The position numbers were made by a program, and so were the translations under genes. Of a DNA stretch of 62,815 bases, positions 1 through 8,555 are shown in pieces. Under the pieces are notes generated by a model. That model did not search any database. It saw only the letters and a list, made by a program, of their open reading frames with translations, and was not told the DNA's origin. The stretch is from assembly GCF_021372645.1 (NCBI RefSeq), contig NZ_JAJFUC010000057.1, positions 1-62,815 on the forward strand, read 5' to 3'. How positions within the stretch are numbered: position 1 is the first letter of the stretch; every line of letters begins with the position of its first letter. This stretch comes from Clostridium sp. Lineage in GTDB: Bacteria; Bacillota; Clostridia; Clostridiales; Clostridiaceae.

Positions 1-101
1 GAACGAATGTGAGTCGAGTTTCCTTTAAGCAGAGAACCAAAATCATTGATTTTGTGTGAATCGCTTACTCAGCGAACGAATGTGAGTCGAGTTTCCTTTA
101 A
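1..101. repeat. 28-bp direct repeat, 73-bp period
   Basis: The same 28 bases occur at 1-28 and 74-101, separated by 45 bases, just before the kinase gene. The first copy touches the window edge, so the array may continue upstream. No coding potential is visible. Confidence 0.8.
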
Positions 102-122
102 AGATTAGAAAGGTGTGAAAGT

Positions 123-860
123 ATGTCATTATTAAAAAGAATAGGAAGCTATAAAAAAGAAAAAGTAATGCTTGATAATAGAGTTCATGCAGGTTTTATA
201 GTGGAAGATAAACCAAAATCAATAGTTGCAGAAACTTATAGAACTTTAAGAACTAATATACAGTATTCTTCCTTTGATAAAGAAATAAAAACTATAGCTG
301 TTACAAGTGCAGAAATGGCAGAAGGAAAATCGACGGTTGCAGGAAATATTGCTTTATCATTTGCTCAAGGTGAAAAAAAAGTTATTTTAGTTGATTGTGA
401 TTTAAGAAAGCCATCAGTACATAAGAATTTTAAAACTTCAAATTTAGTTGGAGTCTCAGAAGTTTTGCTTGGAAAAGCTGTCCTTGAAAAAGCAGTACAG
501 AAGCGTAATGATAATTTTTATTTTTTAACCTCAGGAAAAATTCCACCAAATCCATCAGAAATGTTAGCATCTTCAGCTATGACAACATTGATAGAAAAAC
601 TAAAAGAAGAATATGACATAATAATATTAGATACAGCACCACTTAAAGCAGTTACAGATGCTCAAATACTTTCAAGAAAAGTTGATGGGACTATTTTAGT
701 TGTAAGAGCAGCAAAAACAAAGAGAGATGTAGTAATAGAAGCAAAGAATCTTTTAGATAAAGTAGGAGCAAACGTAATAGGAACTGTTTTGCATGCAGTA
801 GAAAACACAAGAGGAAAATACTATTACTATTATGGAAATGAAGAAAATAAGGATAATTAG
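123..860 (+). CDS. BY-family tyrosine kinase of capsule/EPS assembly (CpsD/YwqD type)
   Basis: This 245-residue cytoplasmic ATPase should autophosphorylate on tyrosine and control polymer length together with a membrane Wzz-type activator, which is not seen and is probably upstream. Visible motifs are the EX2RX2R oligomerisation motif at 37-43 (E37, R40, R43), a Walker A ending GKST at 68-71, a Walker A' ILVDCD at 88-93 and a Walker B ending in D170. The C-terminus carries five consecutive tyrosines at 233-237, the expected autophosphorylation cluster. The cognate PHP phosphatase gene follows. The start ATG has AGGTG just upstream. Length and motifs fit the family well. Confidence 0.93.
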   Translation: MSLLKRIGSYKKEKVMLDNRVHAGFIVEDKPKSIVAETYRTLRTNIQYSSFDKEIKTIAVTSAEMAEGKSTVAGNIALSFAQGEKKVILVDCDLRKPSVHKNFKTSNLVGVSEVLLGKAVLEKAVQKRNDNFYFLTSGKIPPNPSEMLASSAMTTLIEKLKEEYDIIILDTAPLKAVTDAQILSRKVDGTILVVRAAKTKRDVVIEAKNLLDKVGANVIGTVLHAVENTRGKYYYYYGNEENKDN

Positions 861-864
861 AAAC

Positions 865-962
865 GCACAATTGACAATGAAGGAAGAAAAGCCTCAGGCT
901 TTTCAAAAAAATATATATTAGAAATCTTCTCTGAAGATTTTATCCGTAATTGTTAATTGTGC
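865..962. repeat. Palindromic intergenic element with inverted ends
   Basis: A 14-bp inverted repeat (865-878 against 949-962, one mismatch) encloses two smaller hairpins. One is centred on GCCTCAGGC near 895 and the other is AATCTTC/GAAGATT near 930. No protein is encoded. The right end resembles motifs in the intergenic regions near 1966 and 3035, which suggests a small repeat family inserted between EPS genes. Confidence 0.55.
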
Positions 963-1029
963 ATTAATTGTAAATTGAATAGTTCTAATTGCAATTCAAG
1001 AATTGAGCATTGAAAAGAGGGTGAAGTTT

Positions 1030-1809
1030 ATGATAGATATTCATTCGCATATATTGCCGGGCATTGATGATGGTTCTAAGAATATGGAAATGACTTTAGA
1101 AATGTTAAGAAATGCAGAAAGGGATGGAACTAAAGAAATAGTTGCCACTCCTCATTATTTATTAGAGTACGGAGAAGCTACTATTAATGAAGTTAAATTA
1201 CTAGTAAAAGAAGTTAATTCTCTTATAGATAAAGAAGGACTTAATATAAAAATCTATAGTGGACAGGAAGTTTATTTTAATGAAAATATAATTGAAAATT
1301 TTATGGAAGGTAATATAGGAACTATAAATGATTCAAGATATATGCTAATTGAATTTCCGATGCATAGATTTGATAAAAATATATTCGAAACACTTTATGA
1401 ACTACAAGTTAGAAATATTGTTCCGATAATAGCTCATCCAGAAAGATATAAACCCTTTAGAGAACAACATTCACTTATTAATGATTTTATTGAGGAAGGA
1501 TATCTATTCCAGATGAATGCAGGAAGCATAGAAGGAAAGTTTGGAGAAGGCATTAAAAAGACTGCTAATTTATTTTTGGAAAATAATATATATAATTTTA
1601 TGGGCTCAGATGCACATAATATAGAAAATAGAAATACAGGACTACAAAAAGCAATAAACATACTAAATGAAAAAAGTAAAAATAATAAAAAAATAAATGA
1701 ACACATATTTGAAGACAGTTCTAAAAAATTATTAGAGAATGATCTAGTGAAGTTTATTGGAAAAAAAGTTAAAATAAAAAAATCAATATTTTCATTTCTT
1801 AAAATTTAA
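1030..1809 (+). CDS. PHP-type protein-tyrosine phosphatase (CpsB/YwqE type)
   Basis: The 259-residue product belongs to the metal-dependent PHP phosphatases that dephosphorylate the adjacent BY-kinase and so regulate capsule or EPS export. The N-terminus carries the metal-binding HxH motif (H4, H6) in the family signature HSHILPGIDDGS, and further metal ligands are likely in AHPER and GSDAHN. I start at ATG 1030, because AGAGGGTG lies correctly before it. An upstream in-frame TTG at 1003 has no ribosome site and lies in repeat-like DNA. Kinase and phosphatase adjacency is the usual firmicute arrangement. Confidence 0.93.
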   Translation: MIDIHSHILPGIDDGSKNMEMTLEMLRNAERDGTKEIVATPHYLLEYGEATINEVKLLVKEVNSLIDKEGLNIKIYSGQEVYFNENIIENFMEGNIGTINDSRYMLIEFPMHRFDKNIFETLYELQVRNIVPIIAHPERYKPFREQHSLINDFIEEGYLFQMNAGSIEGKFGEGIKKTANLFLENNIYNFMGSDAHNIENRNTGLQKAINILNEKSKNNKKINEHIFEDSSKKLLENDLVKFIGKKVKIKKSIFSFLKI

Positions 1810-1811
1810 TT

Positions 1812-1904
1812 TCACTAAAAAATTATCTAAAAGATTATCACCTGAATGAAATAGATGAGGGGGAAGCTCATCTGCTAGACAGATACCATAAAAAAGAAGA
1901 TTAA
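1812..1904 (+). pseudogene. Possible C-terminal gene scrap after the phosphatase
   Basis: An open frame with no usable start ends at TAA 1902-1904 and reads like protein, including NEIDEGEAHLLDRYHKKED. It may be the tail of a deleted gene. The family is not recognised, and the frame is short enough that chance cannot be excluded. Confidence 0.3.
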
Positions 1905-1921
1905 TTAAATATTTGTCATAA

Positions 1922-1966
1922 AACGCTATATTAGCAACTATTCTTTATATTGCTTAATATAGCGTT
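1922..1966. repeat. Inverted repeat in the 350-bp gap before the sugar transferase
   Basis: AACGCTATATTAGCAA (1922-1937) pairs imperfectly with 1950-1966 to form a long hairpin without a clear U-tract. It could be a transcript-processing or attenuation structure, or another intergenic repeat. I see no gene in the rest of the gap from 1967 to 2150. Confidence 0.5.
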
Positions 1967-2160
1967 AATTGTGCGTTGAAAATTAGTATAACTTCATTGT
2001 AATATATCTAGTATGAAGTGTTGAAAAACATAATATATTATCTGTTAAGCTTATCTAAATGCAACAATAATTAAAATTGTTACTATCTAATTTAATATAA
2101 TATTGAACACAAAAAAGCAAAACATATGGTTAAAAATTAATTACATAGGGCGGTGATAAA

Positions 2161-2823
2161 ATGCAGCAACTAGGAATTAATAAGGGGGAAGGTATCTTAC
2201 AAAATAGAACAGAACCTAGTGTTGAGTACTACTTTTTTAAAAGAACTAAGGACATAGTTTGTTCTTTAATTGGATTAATAATTTTGGCTCCAATATTTTT
2301 GCTTGTTGGAATTCTAATTAAATTGGAATCAAAAGGACCTGTATTTTTCTCTCAGGAGAGAATTGGAAAAGATGGGTGTAAATTTAAAATGTATAAGTTT
2401 AGGTCCATGGTTATCAATTCAGAAGAATTAAAAGAAAAATTATATAGTAAAAATGAGATGAGTGGACCAATGTTTAAGATGAAAGATGATCCGAGAGTTA
2501 CTAAATTTGGTAAGGTTATAAGAAAGACAAGCATAGACGAACTTCCACAATTATTTAATGTTTTAAAAGGTGATATGAGTTTAGTTGGACCAAGACCATC
2601 ACTTCCAAAAGAAGTAGAAAAATTTGATAAGTGGATGATGAAAAGATTAGAAGTAAGGCCAGGGCTTACATGTTACTGGCAAGTATTAGGAAGAAATGAT
2701 ATTGATTTTGAAGATTGGATGAAATTAGACATCAAATATGTAAGAGAACGAAGTATTTTAGTTGATATTAAGTTAATATTCAAAACATTTTTTGTATTGT
2801 TTGGAGACAAGCATGCAAGATAA
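2161..2823 (+). CDS. Initiating undecaprenyl-phosphate sugar phosphotransferase
   Basis: The 220-residue protein belongs to the bacterial sugar transferase family (WcaJ/EpsL/CpsE catalytic domain). It transfers the first sugar-1-phosphate onto undecaprenyl phosphate at the inner face of the membrane. One hydrophobic helix spans about 32-54. It is followed by the family signatures KMYKFRSM near 76-83, DELPQLFNVLKGDMS, VGPRP and a later RPGLTCYW. Only the short monotopic form is present, without the N-terminal multi-span module of WbaP/CpsE. The start at 2161 has AGGGCGGTG upstream. The sugar used cannot be read from the sequence. Confidence 0.92.
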   Translation: MQQLGINKGEGILQNRTEPSVEYYFFKRTKDIVCSLIGLIILAPIFLLVGILIKLESKGPVFFSQERIGKDGCKFKMYKFRSMVINSEELKEKLYSKNEMSGPMFKMKDDPRVTKFGKVIRKTSIDELPQLFNVLKGDMSLVGPRPSLPKEVEKFDKWMMKRLEVRPGLTCYWQVLGRNDIDFEDWMKLDIKYVRERSILVDIKLIFKTFFVLFGDKHAR

Positions 2824-2824
2824 A

Positions 2825-3045
2825 AAAGTGCTAAGCACTTTGATTAATGATGAAAAATGAATGATCAAGGAGAAAAGCTCAAAGAGAAAGTTCGAATAAC
2901 CAAATATGAAATTTGGACTCTCACTTTTCCATTAGGGAATTTTAAACTTGTTAGGTGCTACGCACATAACAAGTTTAAATTTTATAAAGCAAAATATCCG
3001 TAATCATTCATTAATTTTGCTTTGCAAAATTTGTGCATTGATAAT
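2825..3045. repeat. Structured 220-bp intergenic region with nested hairpins
   Basis: An 8-bp hairpin (2825-2832 with 2834-2841) directly follows the sugar transferase stop. Further on lies a perfect 13-bp hairpin (2941-2953 with 2967-2979). An outer inverted pair (ATGAATGAT near 2857, ATCATTCAT near 3004) encloses it. The right end, near 3031, shares the GTGCATTGATAATTGAG style of sequence with the element at 949-980. Confidence 0.5.
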
Positions 3046-3072
3046 TGAGTATTAAAATATATGGAGGTAAAT

Positions 3073-4425
3073 ATGAAAATAGTAGTTGCAGGAACAGGAT
3101 ATGTAGGATTAGTTACAGGTACATGTCTTTCAGAAATAGGACATAATGTAACTTGTGTTGATATAGATAAAAACAAAGTTGAAATGATGAAACAAGGAAT
3201 CTCACCTATATATGAACCAGGTTTAGATGAATTACTTAAAAGAAATCATGATGAAGGAAGATTAGATTTTACAATAGATTATAAAAATGCTTATAAAGAT
3301 GCTGATTTAATATTTATAGGGGTTGGTACTCCAGAAAGAGAAGATGGATCAGCTAACTTAGATTATGTATTTAAGGTATGTAAACAAATTGCAGATAATG
3401 TTGAAAAAGATTGTTTAGTAGTAGTTAAATCAACAGTTCCAATAGGTACTAATGACAGAATTGAAGAATTTTTAAAAGAAAATGTTAAAAATGATATTCA
3501 TATAGAAGTAGCTTCAAACCCAGAATTCTTAGCTCAAGGTACAGCTGTTGTTGATACTTTATATGCTAAGAGAATCGTAATTGGAGTTGAATCTAAAAAA
3601 GCAGAAGACCTTTTAAGAGAATTATATGAAGGATATAATCAACCAATAGTTGTTACTAATAGAAGAAGTGCAGAGATGGTTAAGTATGCTTCAAATGATT
3701 TCTTAGCTCTTAAGATATCATTTATGAATGAAATAGCAAATTTCTGTGAAATGGTTGGAGCAGATATTGAAGATGTAGCTAAAGGAATGAGCTTTGATCC
3801 AAGAATAGGAGATAAATTCTTAAATGCAGGAATTGGATATGGTGGATCATGCTTCCCTAAAGATACTAAAGCACTTCATTGGCTTGCGAATGATAATGGA
3901 TATGAATTAAAAACAATAAAAGCAACAATTGAAGTAAATGAAAATCAAAAATATAAATTATTTAGACAAGCTAAAAATAAATTTGGAAGCTTAAAAGGAT
4001 TAAAAGTAGCTGTACTTGGATTAACGTTTAAACCAGGAACAGATGACTTAAGAGAAGCTCCATCAATACCAAATGTAAGAAGATTACTAGATGAAGGTGT
4101 AGAAATAGTTGCATACGATCCAGTAGGAATTGATAACTTCAAGAAGTTATACCCAAATGAAATAACATATGTAAATACTCCAGAGGAAACTTTAAAAGAT
4201 GCAGATATGGCATTTATATTTACAGAATGGAATGAAATTAAATCTTTAGATTTAAGGGAATATGAAGAGTTGATGTACACTCCAATTATTTTTGATGGAA
4301 GAAATTGCTATAAAGTAAAAGACGCTAAAGAAAGACAAGTAGATTATTATTCAATTGGAAGAAAAGCTGTATTAAATTTAGAAGAAACTGTTGCAAGCAA
4401 AGTAAAAACGGAAATGGCAATATAA
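3073..4425 (+). CDS. ugd: UDP-glucose 6-dehydrogenase
   Basis: The enzyme oxidises UDP-glucose to UDP-glucuronate with two NAD+, supplying the acidic sugar of the exopolysaccharide. The 450-residue protein has the N-terminal nucleotide-binding motif GTGYVG (7-12). The catalytic cysteine is C260 in GGSCFPKDT, and the C-terminal UDP-binding domain contains LTFKPGTDDLREAPS. I chose ATG 3073, which has GGAGG at 3063-3067, over the in-frame ATG at 3061, which would overlap that ribosome site. Length and key residues are normal for the family. Confidence 0.96.
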   Translation: MKIVVAGTGYVGLVTGTCLSEIGHNVTCVDIDKNKVEMMKQGISPIYEPGLDELLKRNHDEGRLDFTIDYKNAYKDADLIFIGVGTPEREDGSANLDYVFKVCKQIADNVEKDCLVVVKSTVPIGTNDRIEEFLKENVKNDIHIEVASNPEFLAQGTAVVDTLYAKRIVIGVESKKAEDLLRELYEGYNQPIVVTNRRSAEMVKYASNDFLALKISFMNEIANFCEMVGADIEDVAKGMSFDPRIGDKFLNAGIGYGGSCFPKDTKALHWLANDNGYELKTIKATIEVNENQKYKLFRQAKNKFGSLKGLKVAVLGLTFKPGTDDLREAPSIPNVRRLLDEGVEIVAYDPVGIDNFKKLYPNEITYVNTPEETLKDADMAFIFTEWNEIKSLDLREYEELMYTPIIFDGRNCYKVKDAKERQVDYYSIGRKAVLNLEETVASKVKTEMAI

Positions 4426-4520
4426 TAAGTATTTAAAGGGTTATAAGGCACAATCAAAAAAATAATAGACTAGTGTGCTTGTCTATTATTTTCTTTCATG
4501 TGTCTAAGGAGGAGAATATT

Positions 4521-4970
4521 ATGAAGGTATGTTTTATAACGTCAAGTGGTGGCCACTTAACTCATTTAATTCAATTAAAAGAGTGGTGGAAATACAAGGA
4601 AAGATTCTGGGTAACTTTTGAAAAGGAAGATTCAAAATCTATTCTTAAAGATGAAAAAAAATATTGGTGCTACTTTCCTACCAATAGAAATATAAAGAAT
4701 TTAATTAAAAACACTTTTTTATCAATAAAAATACTACTAAAAGAAAAGCCAGATTTAATTGTTAGTACTGGTGCAGCACCTGCAATTCCGTTTTTTTACA
4801 TAGGGAAATTATTAGGTGCAAAGGTTGTTTATATTGAAGTATACGATAGAATTGAGAAGCCAACTATAACGGGGAAGGTAGTTTATCCAATAAGTGATTT
4901 GTTTATATTACAATGGGAAGAACAAAAGAAATTTTATCCAAAAGGACAAGTGTTGGAGGGATTATTTTGA
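4521..4970 (+). CDS. pssD: Alg14-like glycosyltransferase partner (PssD/Cps14F type)
   Basis: This 149-residue protein resembles the membrane-anchoring enhancer half of split GT28-type glycosyltransferases. In streptococcal capsule loci the Cps14F/Cps14G pair adds a beta-1,4-linked sugar. The N-terminus has the nucleotide-binding-like segment FITSSGGHLTHL (about 4-15), and hydrophobic stretches follow. The start at 4521 has AGGAGG upstream, so the earlier in-frame ATG at 4473 is rejected. Its stop overlaps the start of the next gene by 4 bases, which suggests coupled translation and equal amounts of both subunits. Confidence 0.85.
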   Translation: MKVCFITSSGGHLTHLIQLKEWWKYKERFWVTFEKEDSKSILKDEKKYWCYFPTNRNIKNLIKNTFLSIKILLKEKPDLIVSTGAAPAIPFFYIGKLLGAKVVYIEVYDRIEKPTITGKVVYPISDLFILQWEEQKKFYPKGQVLEGLF

Positions 4971-5455
4971 TATTTGTAACAGTAGGAACACACGAACAAG
5001 GAATGGACAGATTATTTATCCAATTGGATAAATTAATTGAAAGTGGGCATATTAAGGAAGAGGTATTTGCACAAATTGGATACTGCAATTATGTGCCTAA
5101 AAATTATGGGGTCAAAAAAATGATTGGGTATGATGAAATGGATGAATATGTGAGAAAGAGTGATATAATCATAACTCATGGAGGTCCAGGTAGTATATTT
5201 CATCCCCTTCAATATAATAAGGTTCCAATTGTGGTACCAAGAAATCCTGAATTTCATGAACATGTTGATGATCATCAAATACTTTTTACTAAAAGATTAG
5301 AAAAGAATTCAAAGATTATAGGAGTATATGATATTGAAGATTTAGAAAATGCAATAAGTAATTATAAAGAACTTTCTAAAAAATGCAATACTTATAGTTC
5401 TAGTAAAAATGAATTCATTAGAAAATTTGATAAAGTAATTAGTAAAATAATGTAA
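4967..5455 (+). CDS. pssE: Alg13-like catalytic glycosyltransferase subunit (PssE/Cps14G type)
   Basis: The 162-residue product resembles the catalytic half of the split GT28 transferase, with FVTVGTHEQGMDRL at the N-terminus and a donor-binding THGGPGSI motif near the middle. The start is inferred to be TTG 4967, because GGAGGG lies at 4955-4960 and homologues begin at IFVTVGTH. This places the start codon on the stop of the preceding subunit (TTGA overlap). The longer in-frame ATG at 4913 would overlap that gene heavily. The added sugar is unknown. Confidence 0.85.
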   Translation: MIFVTVGTHEQGMDRLFIQLDKLIESGHIKEEVFAQIGYCNYVPKNYGVKKMIGYDEMDEYVRKSDIIITHGGPGSIFHPLQYNKVPIVVPRNPEFHEHVDDHQILFTKRLEKNSKIIGVYDIEDLENAISNYKELSKKCNTYSSSKNEFIRKFDKVISKIM

Positions 5456-5470
5456 CATTATAGAAGAATC

Positions 5471-5507
5471 ATTAAACTAAGAATTTATTCTTAGTTTAAT
5501 GATTTTT
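5471..5507 (+). terminator. Rho-independent terminator inside the EPS locus
   Basis: A perfect 13-bp stem (5471-5483 with 5488-5500) has a 4-base loop and is followed by GATTTTTT. The stem is AT-rich, so termination may be partial and set a polarity step between the early and late EPS genes. Confidence 0.7.
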
Positions 5508-5537
5508 TATAAATATTGATTTTTAATGAGGTGAATA

Positions 5538-6614
5538 ATGAACATATTATACATTAATAGAGGTATGGGACTCGGTGGAGTTGAAAAATGCATTGTTCAA
5601 CTTTCCAAAGTATTTAATAATAGCAATAAAATTATAGTTGCTAGTAAGGGTGGAGAATTAACTCAAGAATTAAAAAAATTAAATATTAAACATTATAATA
5701 TAATAAATACAGACTCTAAAAATCCGTTGAAGATATTAAAGAATTTGATAACTATATATAAAATAGTGAAAAGAGAAGATATAGATATAATTCATAGTCA
5801 TCATAGAATGACAACATTATTGGTTAAAGCAATATCAAAATTTACTGAAGTCAAGGTTATACATACTCAACACTTATGTATTGAAGATAAGTTTAAATTA
5901 ACTAATCTAGCTTTAAAAAATATTCAAACAATAACTGTAAGTGAAACAGCAAAAAGAATATTAATTGAAAAGGCTAATTTAGAAGAAAAGAATATAACTA
6001 CTATATATAATACAATAGAAACTTGTTGTAATAACAAGATAGTAGATAACAGGCTTTTAAATTTAAAAGAAAAAGGATACTTTGTAGTAGCTCAAGTCAG
6101 TAGGATAGTAGATTATAAAGGAGTTTATGATTTTATTGAAGTTGCTAAAAAAACTGTTTTAGATAATGAAAAAATAAAATTCGTATTATTAGGTGACGGA
6201 CCAGAATTAAATAATATCAAAGAAATTATTAAAAAAGAAAATTTAGAAAATTGTATATATTTATTAGGTTCAAAAGATAATATAATAGAGTACTTAAAAT
6301 ATATAGATTTATTACTTTTATGTTCGTATATAGAAGGCTTGCCTTTAACTCCATTAGAAGCATTTTCACAAGGAGTTCCAGTTATAGCAACTAATATTGA
6401 TGGAACTAATGAAGAAATAGAAAATGGATATAATGGATATTTAGTAGAAACTAAAGATGTTGAGGCATTCAAAGAAAAAATACTTGAATTATATGAAGAT
6501 AAAGAAAAATATGCTAACATGAAAAGTCATTGTATAGAAACCTTCAATAATAAATTCAATAATGAAATATATTTTAAATCACATTTTAAAATATACAAAG
6601 AATTCTTAAGTTAG
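5538..6614 (+). CDS. GT4-type glycosyltransferase
   Basis: The 358-residue GT-B enzyme probably adds one sugar of the repeat unit from a nucleotide sugar. The glycine-rich N-terminal loop is MGLGGVEK. The C-terminal donor site has the EX7E motif from E266 to E274 (EGLPLTPLE), followed by FSQGVPVIAT. No signal peptide or transmembrane helix is evident, so it acts at the cytoplasmic membrane face. It is preceded by the AGGTG site and followed 14 bases later by the acyltransferase gene. Linkage and donor are unknown. Confidence 0.88.
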   Translation: MNILYINRGMGLGGVEKCIVQLSKVFNNSNKIIVASKGGELTQELKKLNIKHYNIINTDSKNPLKILKNLITIYKIVKREDIDIIHSHHRMTTLLVKAISKFTEVKVIHTQHLCIEDKFKLTNLALKNIQTITVSETAKRILIEKANLEEKNITTIYNTIETCCNNKIVDNRLLNLKEKGYFVVAQVSRIVDYKGVYDFIEVAKKTVLDNEKIKFVLLGDGPELNNIKEIIKKENLENCIYLLGSKDNIIEYLKYIDLLLLCSYIEGLPLTPLEAFSQGVPVIATNIDGTNEEIENGYNGYLVETKDVEAFKEKILELYEDKEKYANMKSHCIETFNNKFNNEIYFKSHFKIYKEFLS

Positions 6615-6628
6615 GTGAAATTGAGACG

Positions 6629-7183
6629 ATGATAGAAAAAAGTATTAAGTATGCGAAGGCGTTAATAAGAATTGCCATATTAAAAATTATATACAAAAGT
6701 AAACTAAAATTTAAATTTAGTGGAATAAAATCACTTTATATAGGAAAAGGAGTAAGAATAAAGATAAATAAAGGAAATATACTATCTTTTGGAAATAATG
6801 TTTATATTGATGATTATTGTAGCTTTGAATGTATAGAAGGAAGCATTTATGTAGGAGATAATACATTTTTTAATACCAATAATAAAATAGTATCTTTAAA
6901 AAAAATATCCATTGGATCAAATTGCTTATTTGGACCTAATGTGGGAATTTTTGATCATGATCACCGTTATGCTATTAATGATCTTCCAATAACATCTCAA
7001 GGATATAACACTGAAGAAATAAATATAGGTAATAACATTTGGATTGGATGCAATTGTACTATTACACGTGGCATAAAAATATGTGATAAAGTAGTTGTCG
7101 CTGCAAATTCTGTTGTAACTAAAAACATAATATCAAAAGGTGTATATGGTGGAGTTCCAAGTAAATTTATTAAAAGCTTATAA
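6629..7183 (+). CDS. Hexapeptide-repeat O-acyltransferase (WbbJ-like)
   Basis: This 184-residue protein has left-handed beta-helix hexapeptide repeats (motifs such as IGKGVRI, IGSNCLFGPN and IGNNIWIGCN) typical of acetyl-CoA-dependent acetyltransferases. The segment FDHDHRY near 110-116 probably contributes the catalytic histidine. It likely O-acetylates a sugar of the exopolysaccharide. The start ATG at 6629 has AGGTGAAA about nine bases upstream and follows the preceding glycosyltransferase closely, consistent with one operon. Confidence 0.87.
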   Translation: MIEKSIKYAKALIRIAILKIIYKSKLKFKFSGIKSLYIGKGVRIKINKGNILSFGNNVYIDDYCSFECIEGSIYVGDNTFFNTNNKIVSLKKISIGSNCLFGPNVGIFDHDHRYAINDLPITSQGYNTEEINIGNNIWIGCNCTITRGIKICDKVVVAANSVVTKNIISKGVYGGVPSKFIKSL

Positions 7184-7287
7184 AGATAAATATATATAAA
7201 CTTAATTTTATGGTTAAACTAGATTAGTAAATGTTTTATATTGAATCTTGAAATGAGGCTTTTAGTAATTTCAGAAGGGAGTAACAG

Positions 7288-8505
7288 ATGCTTTTTATCT
7301 TAAATGTAATATTTGATATCTTCATTTTTCAAAATTGCTTAATTGTATATATTCCACAAGTAAATTATATTGATGAATTATTTACATTTATGTTAATTAT
7401 CCTATCATTATTTTACATATTAAATAGAAACAATCATATAGCATTGTATTCTAGTGAAGTAAAGACAGCAGTATTATTTTTTATTTTATTATTTGTGGGG
7501 GCAATAGGTAATCTTCTACATCATATTCAACCTGCAAAGATTGCAATATATAAGGATATTTTAGCTATAAGCAAGTTTGTAGTTTGTTATATATGCACAT
7601 TAATTGTATCAAATAATATAGATAAAGATTTATTATTAAAAAAAGTAGCTAAAAGATCAAGAATATACTTAACAATAATATTTGTATTTCTAATTATTAA
7701 TGTAATTTATAATGTAGGAATGTCAATGGATGTACGATATGGAATAAGAAGTTATAAATTTTTATATCAGCATCCAACATATCTGGTGTCATCAATTGTT
7801 ATATTTTTATGTGTAATTTTGAGTGATAGAAGAAAGAAGTTTGATATTTTTATTATATTTGAAGCTATAGTTATATTGCTTTTTACATTAAGAAATAAAG
7901 CATTTGTATTTGTACTAGGATATATTTTTATGAAAATAGTAATGAAATATACTAAATCTATAAAAATAAGGTACATATTAATACTTGCTGTTATAGGTAT
8001 TTTTGCGACTTATAGCAAAATAATGGAGTATGCATCATATTATCTTACAGCAGCTCGTCCGGCATTATTTATTGTAGGTTATATGTTAGCTCGTAGATAT
8101 TTTCCCTTTGGAAGTGGTTTTGGAACCTTTGCTTCGGAAATATCAGGGCAATATTATTCACCAATATATTATGAATATGGAATAAATGTAGTTACTGGTT
8201 TGGAAGAAACTGCGCATTCATATATTGGTGATACTTTTTGGCCTTATGTATATGGCCAATTTGGATTTTTAGGATTAGTTATATTTTTGTTAATCATATT
8301 AAACATATTTAAATCATTACAAAACAGATACCATCATAATAAAAAAACACAATTTTCAGCTTTTTTAATATTACTTTATATTTTAATAGCATCTACAGCA
8401 GAAGCTATATTTACTGATGTAACTGGTTGCTTTAGCTTTGCTGTAATTGCTGGATATTTAGGAAATAATTTTATAGGTCATAATTATCAAAAAAAATGTG
8501 AATAA
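7288..8505 (+). CDS. Wzy-like polysaccharide polymerase
   Basis: The 405-residue polytopic membrane protein shows around ten hydrophobic segments and a larger soluble loop between about 265 and 310 (near SGFGTFASEISGQ). This is the pattern of O-antigen ligases and Wzy polymerases. The function is inferred mainly from topology and from its position between glycosyltransferases and a flippase gene, since Wzy proteins are poorly conserved. It would join flipped repeat units on the outer membrane face. The start has a GAAGGGAG ribosome site. An alternative is a ligase of the same superfamily. Confidence 0.8.
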   Translation: MLFILNVIFDIFIFQNCLIVYIPQVNYIDELFTFMLIILSLFYILNRNNHIALYSSEVKTAVLFFILLFVGAIGNLLHHIQPAKIAIYKDILAISKFVVCYICTLIVSNNIDKDLLLKKVAKRSRIYLTIIFVFLIINVIYNVGMSMDVRYGIRSYKFLYQHPTYLVSSIVIFLCVILSDRRKKFDIFIIFEAIVILLFTLRNKAFVFVLGYIFMKIVMKYTKSIKIRYILILAVIGIFATYSKIMEYASYYLTAARPALFIVGYMLARRYFPFGSGFGTFASEISGQYYSPIYYEYGINVVTGLEETAHSYIGDTFWPYVYGQFGFLGLVIFLLIILNIFKSLQNRYHHNKKTQFSAFLILLYILIASTAEAIFTDVTGCFSFAVIAGYLGNNFIGHNYQKKCE

Positions 8506-8555
8506 TATCTTAAAATGCAAATTAATTTATTGATATTTATAAAGGAAAGATTGTT

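Noticed and set aside
1003-1029. Upstream TTG start for the PHP phosphatase
   Set aside because: It lacks a ribosome site, and the family motif begins right after ATG 1030, which has one.
1853-1871. GATGAG/CTCATC hairpin as a possible riboswitch
   Set aside because: No known riboswitch core fits, and the same bases read as protein in the scrap ending at 1904.
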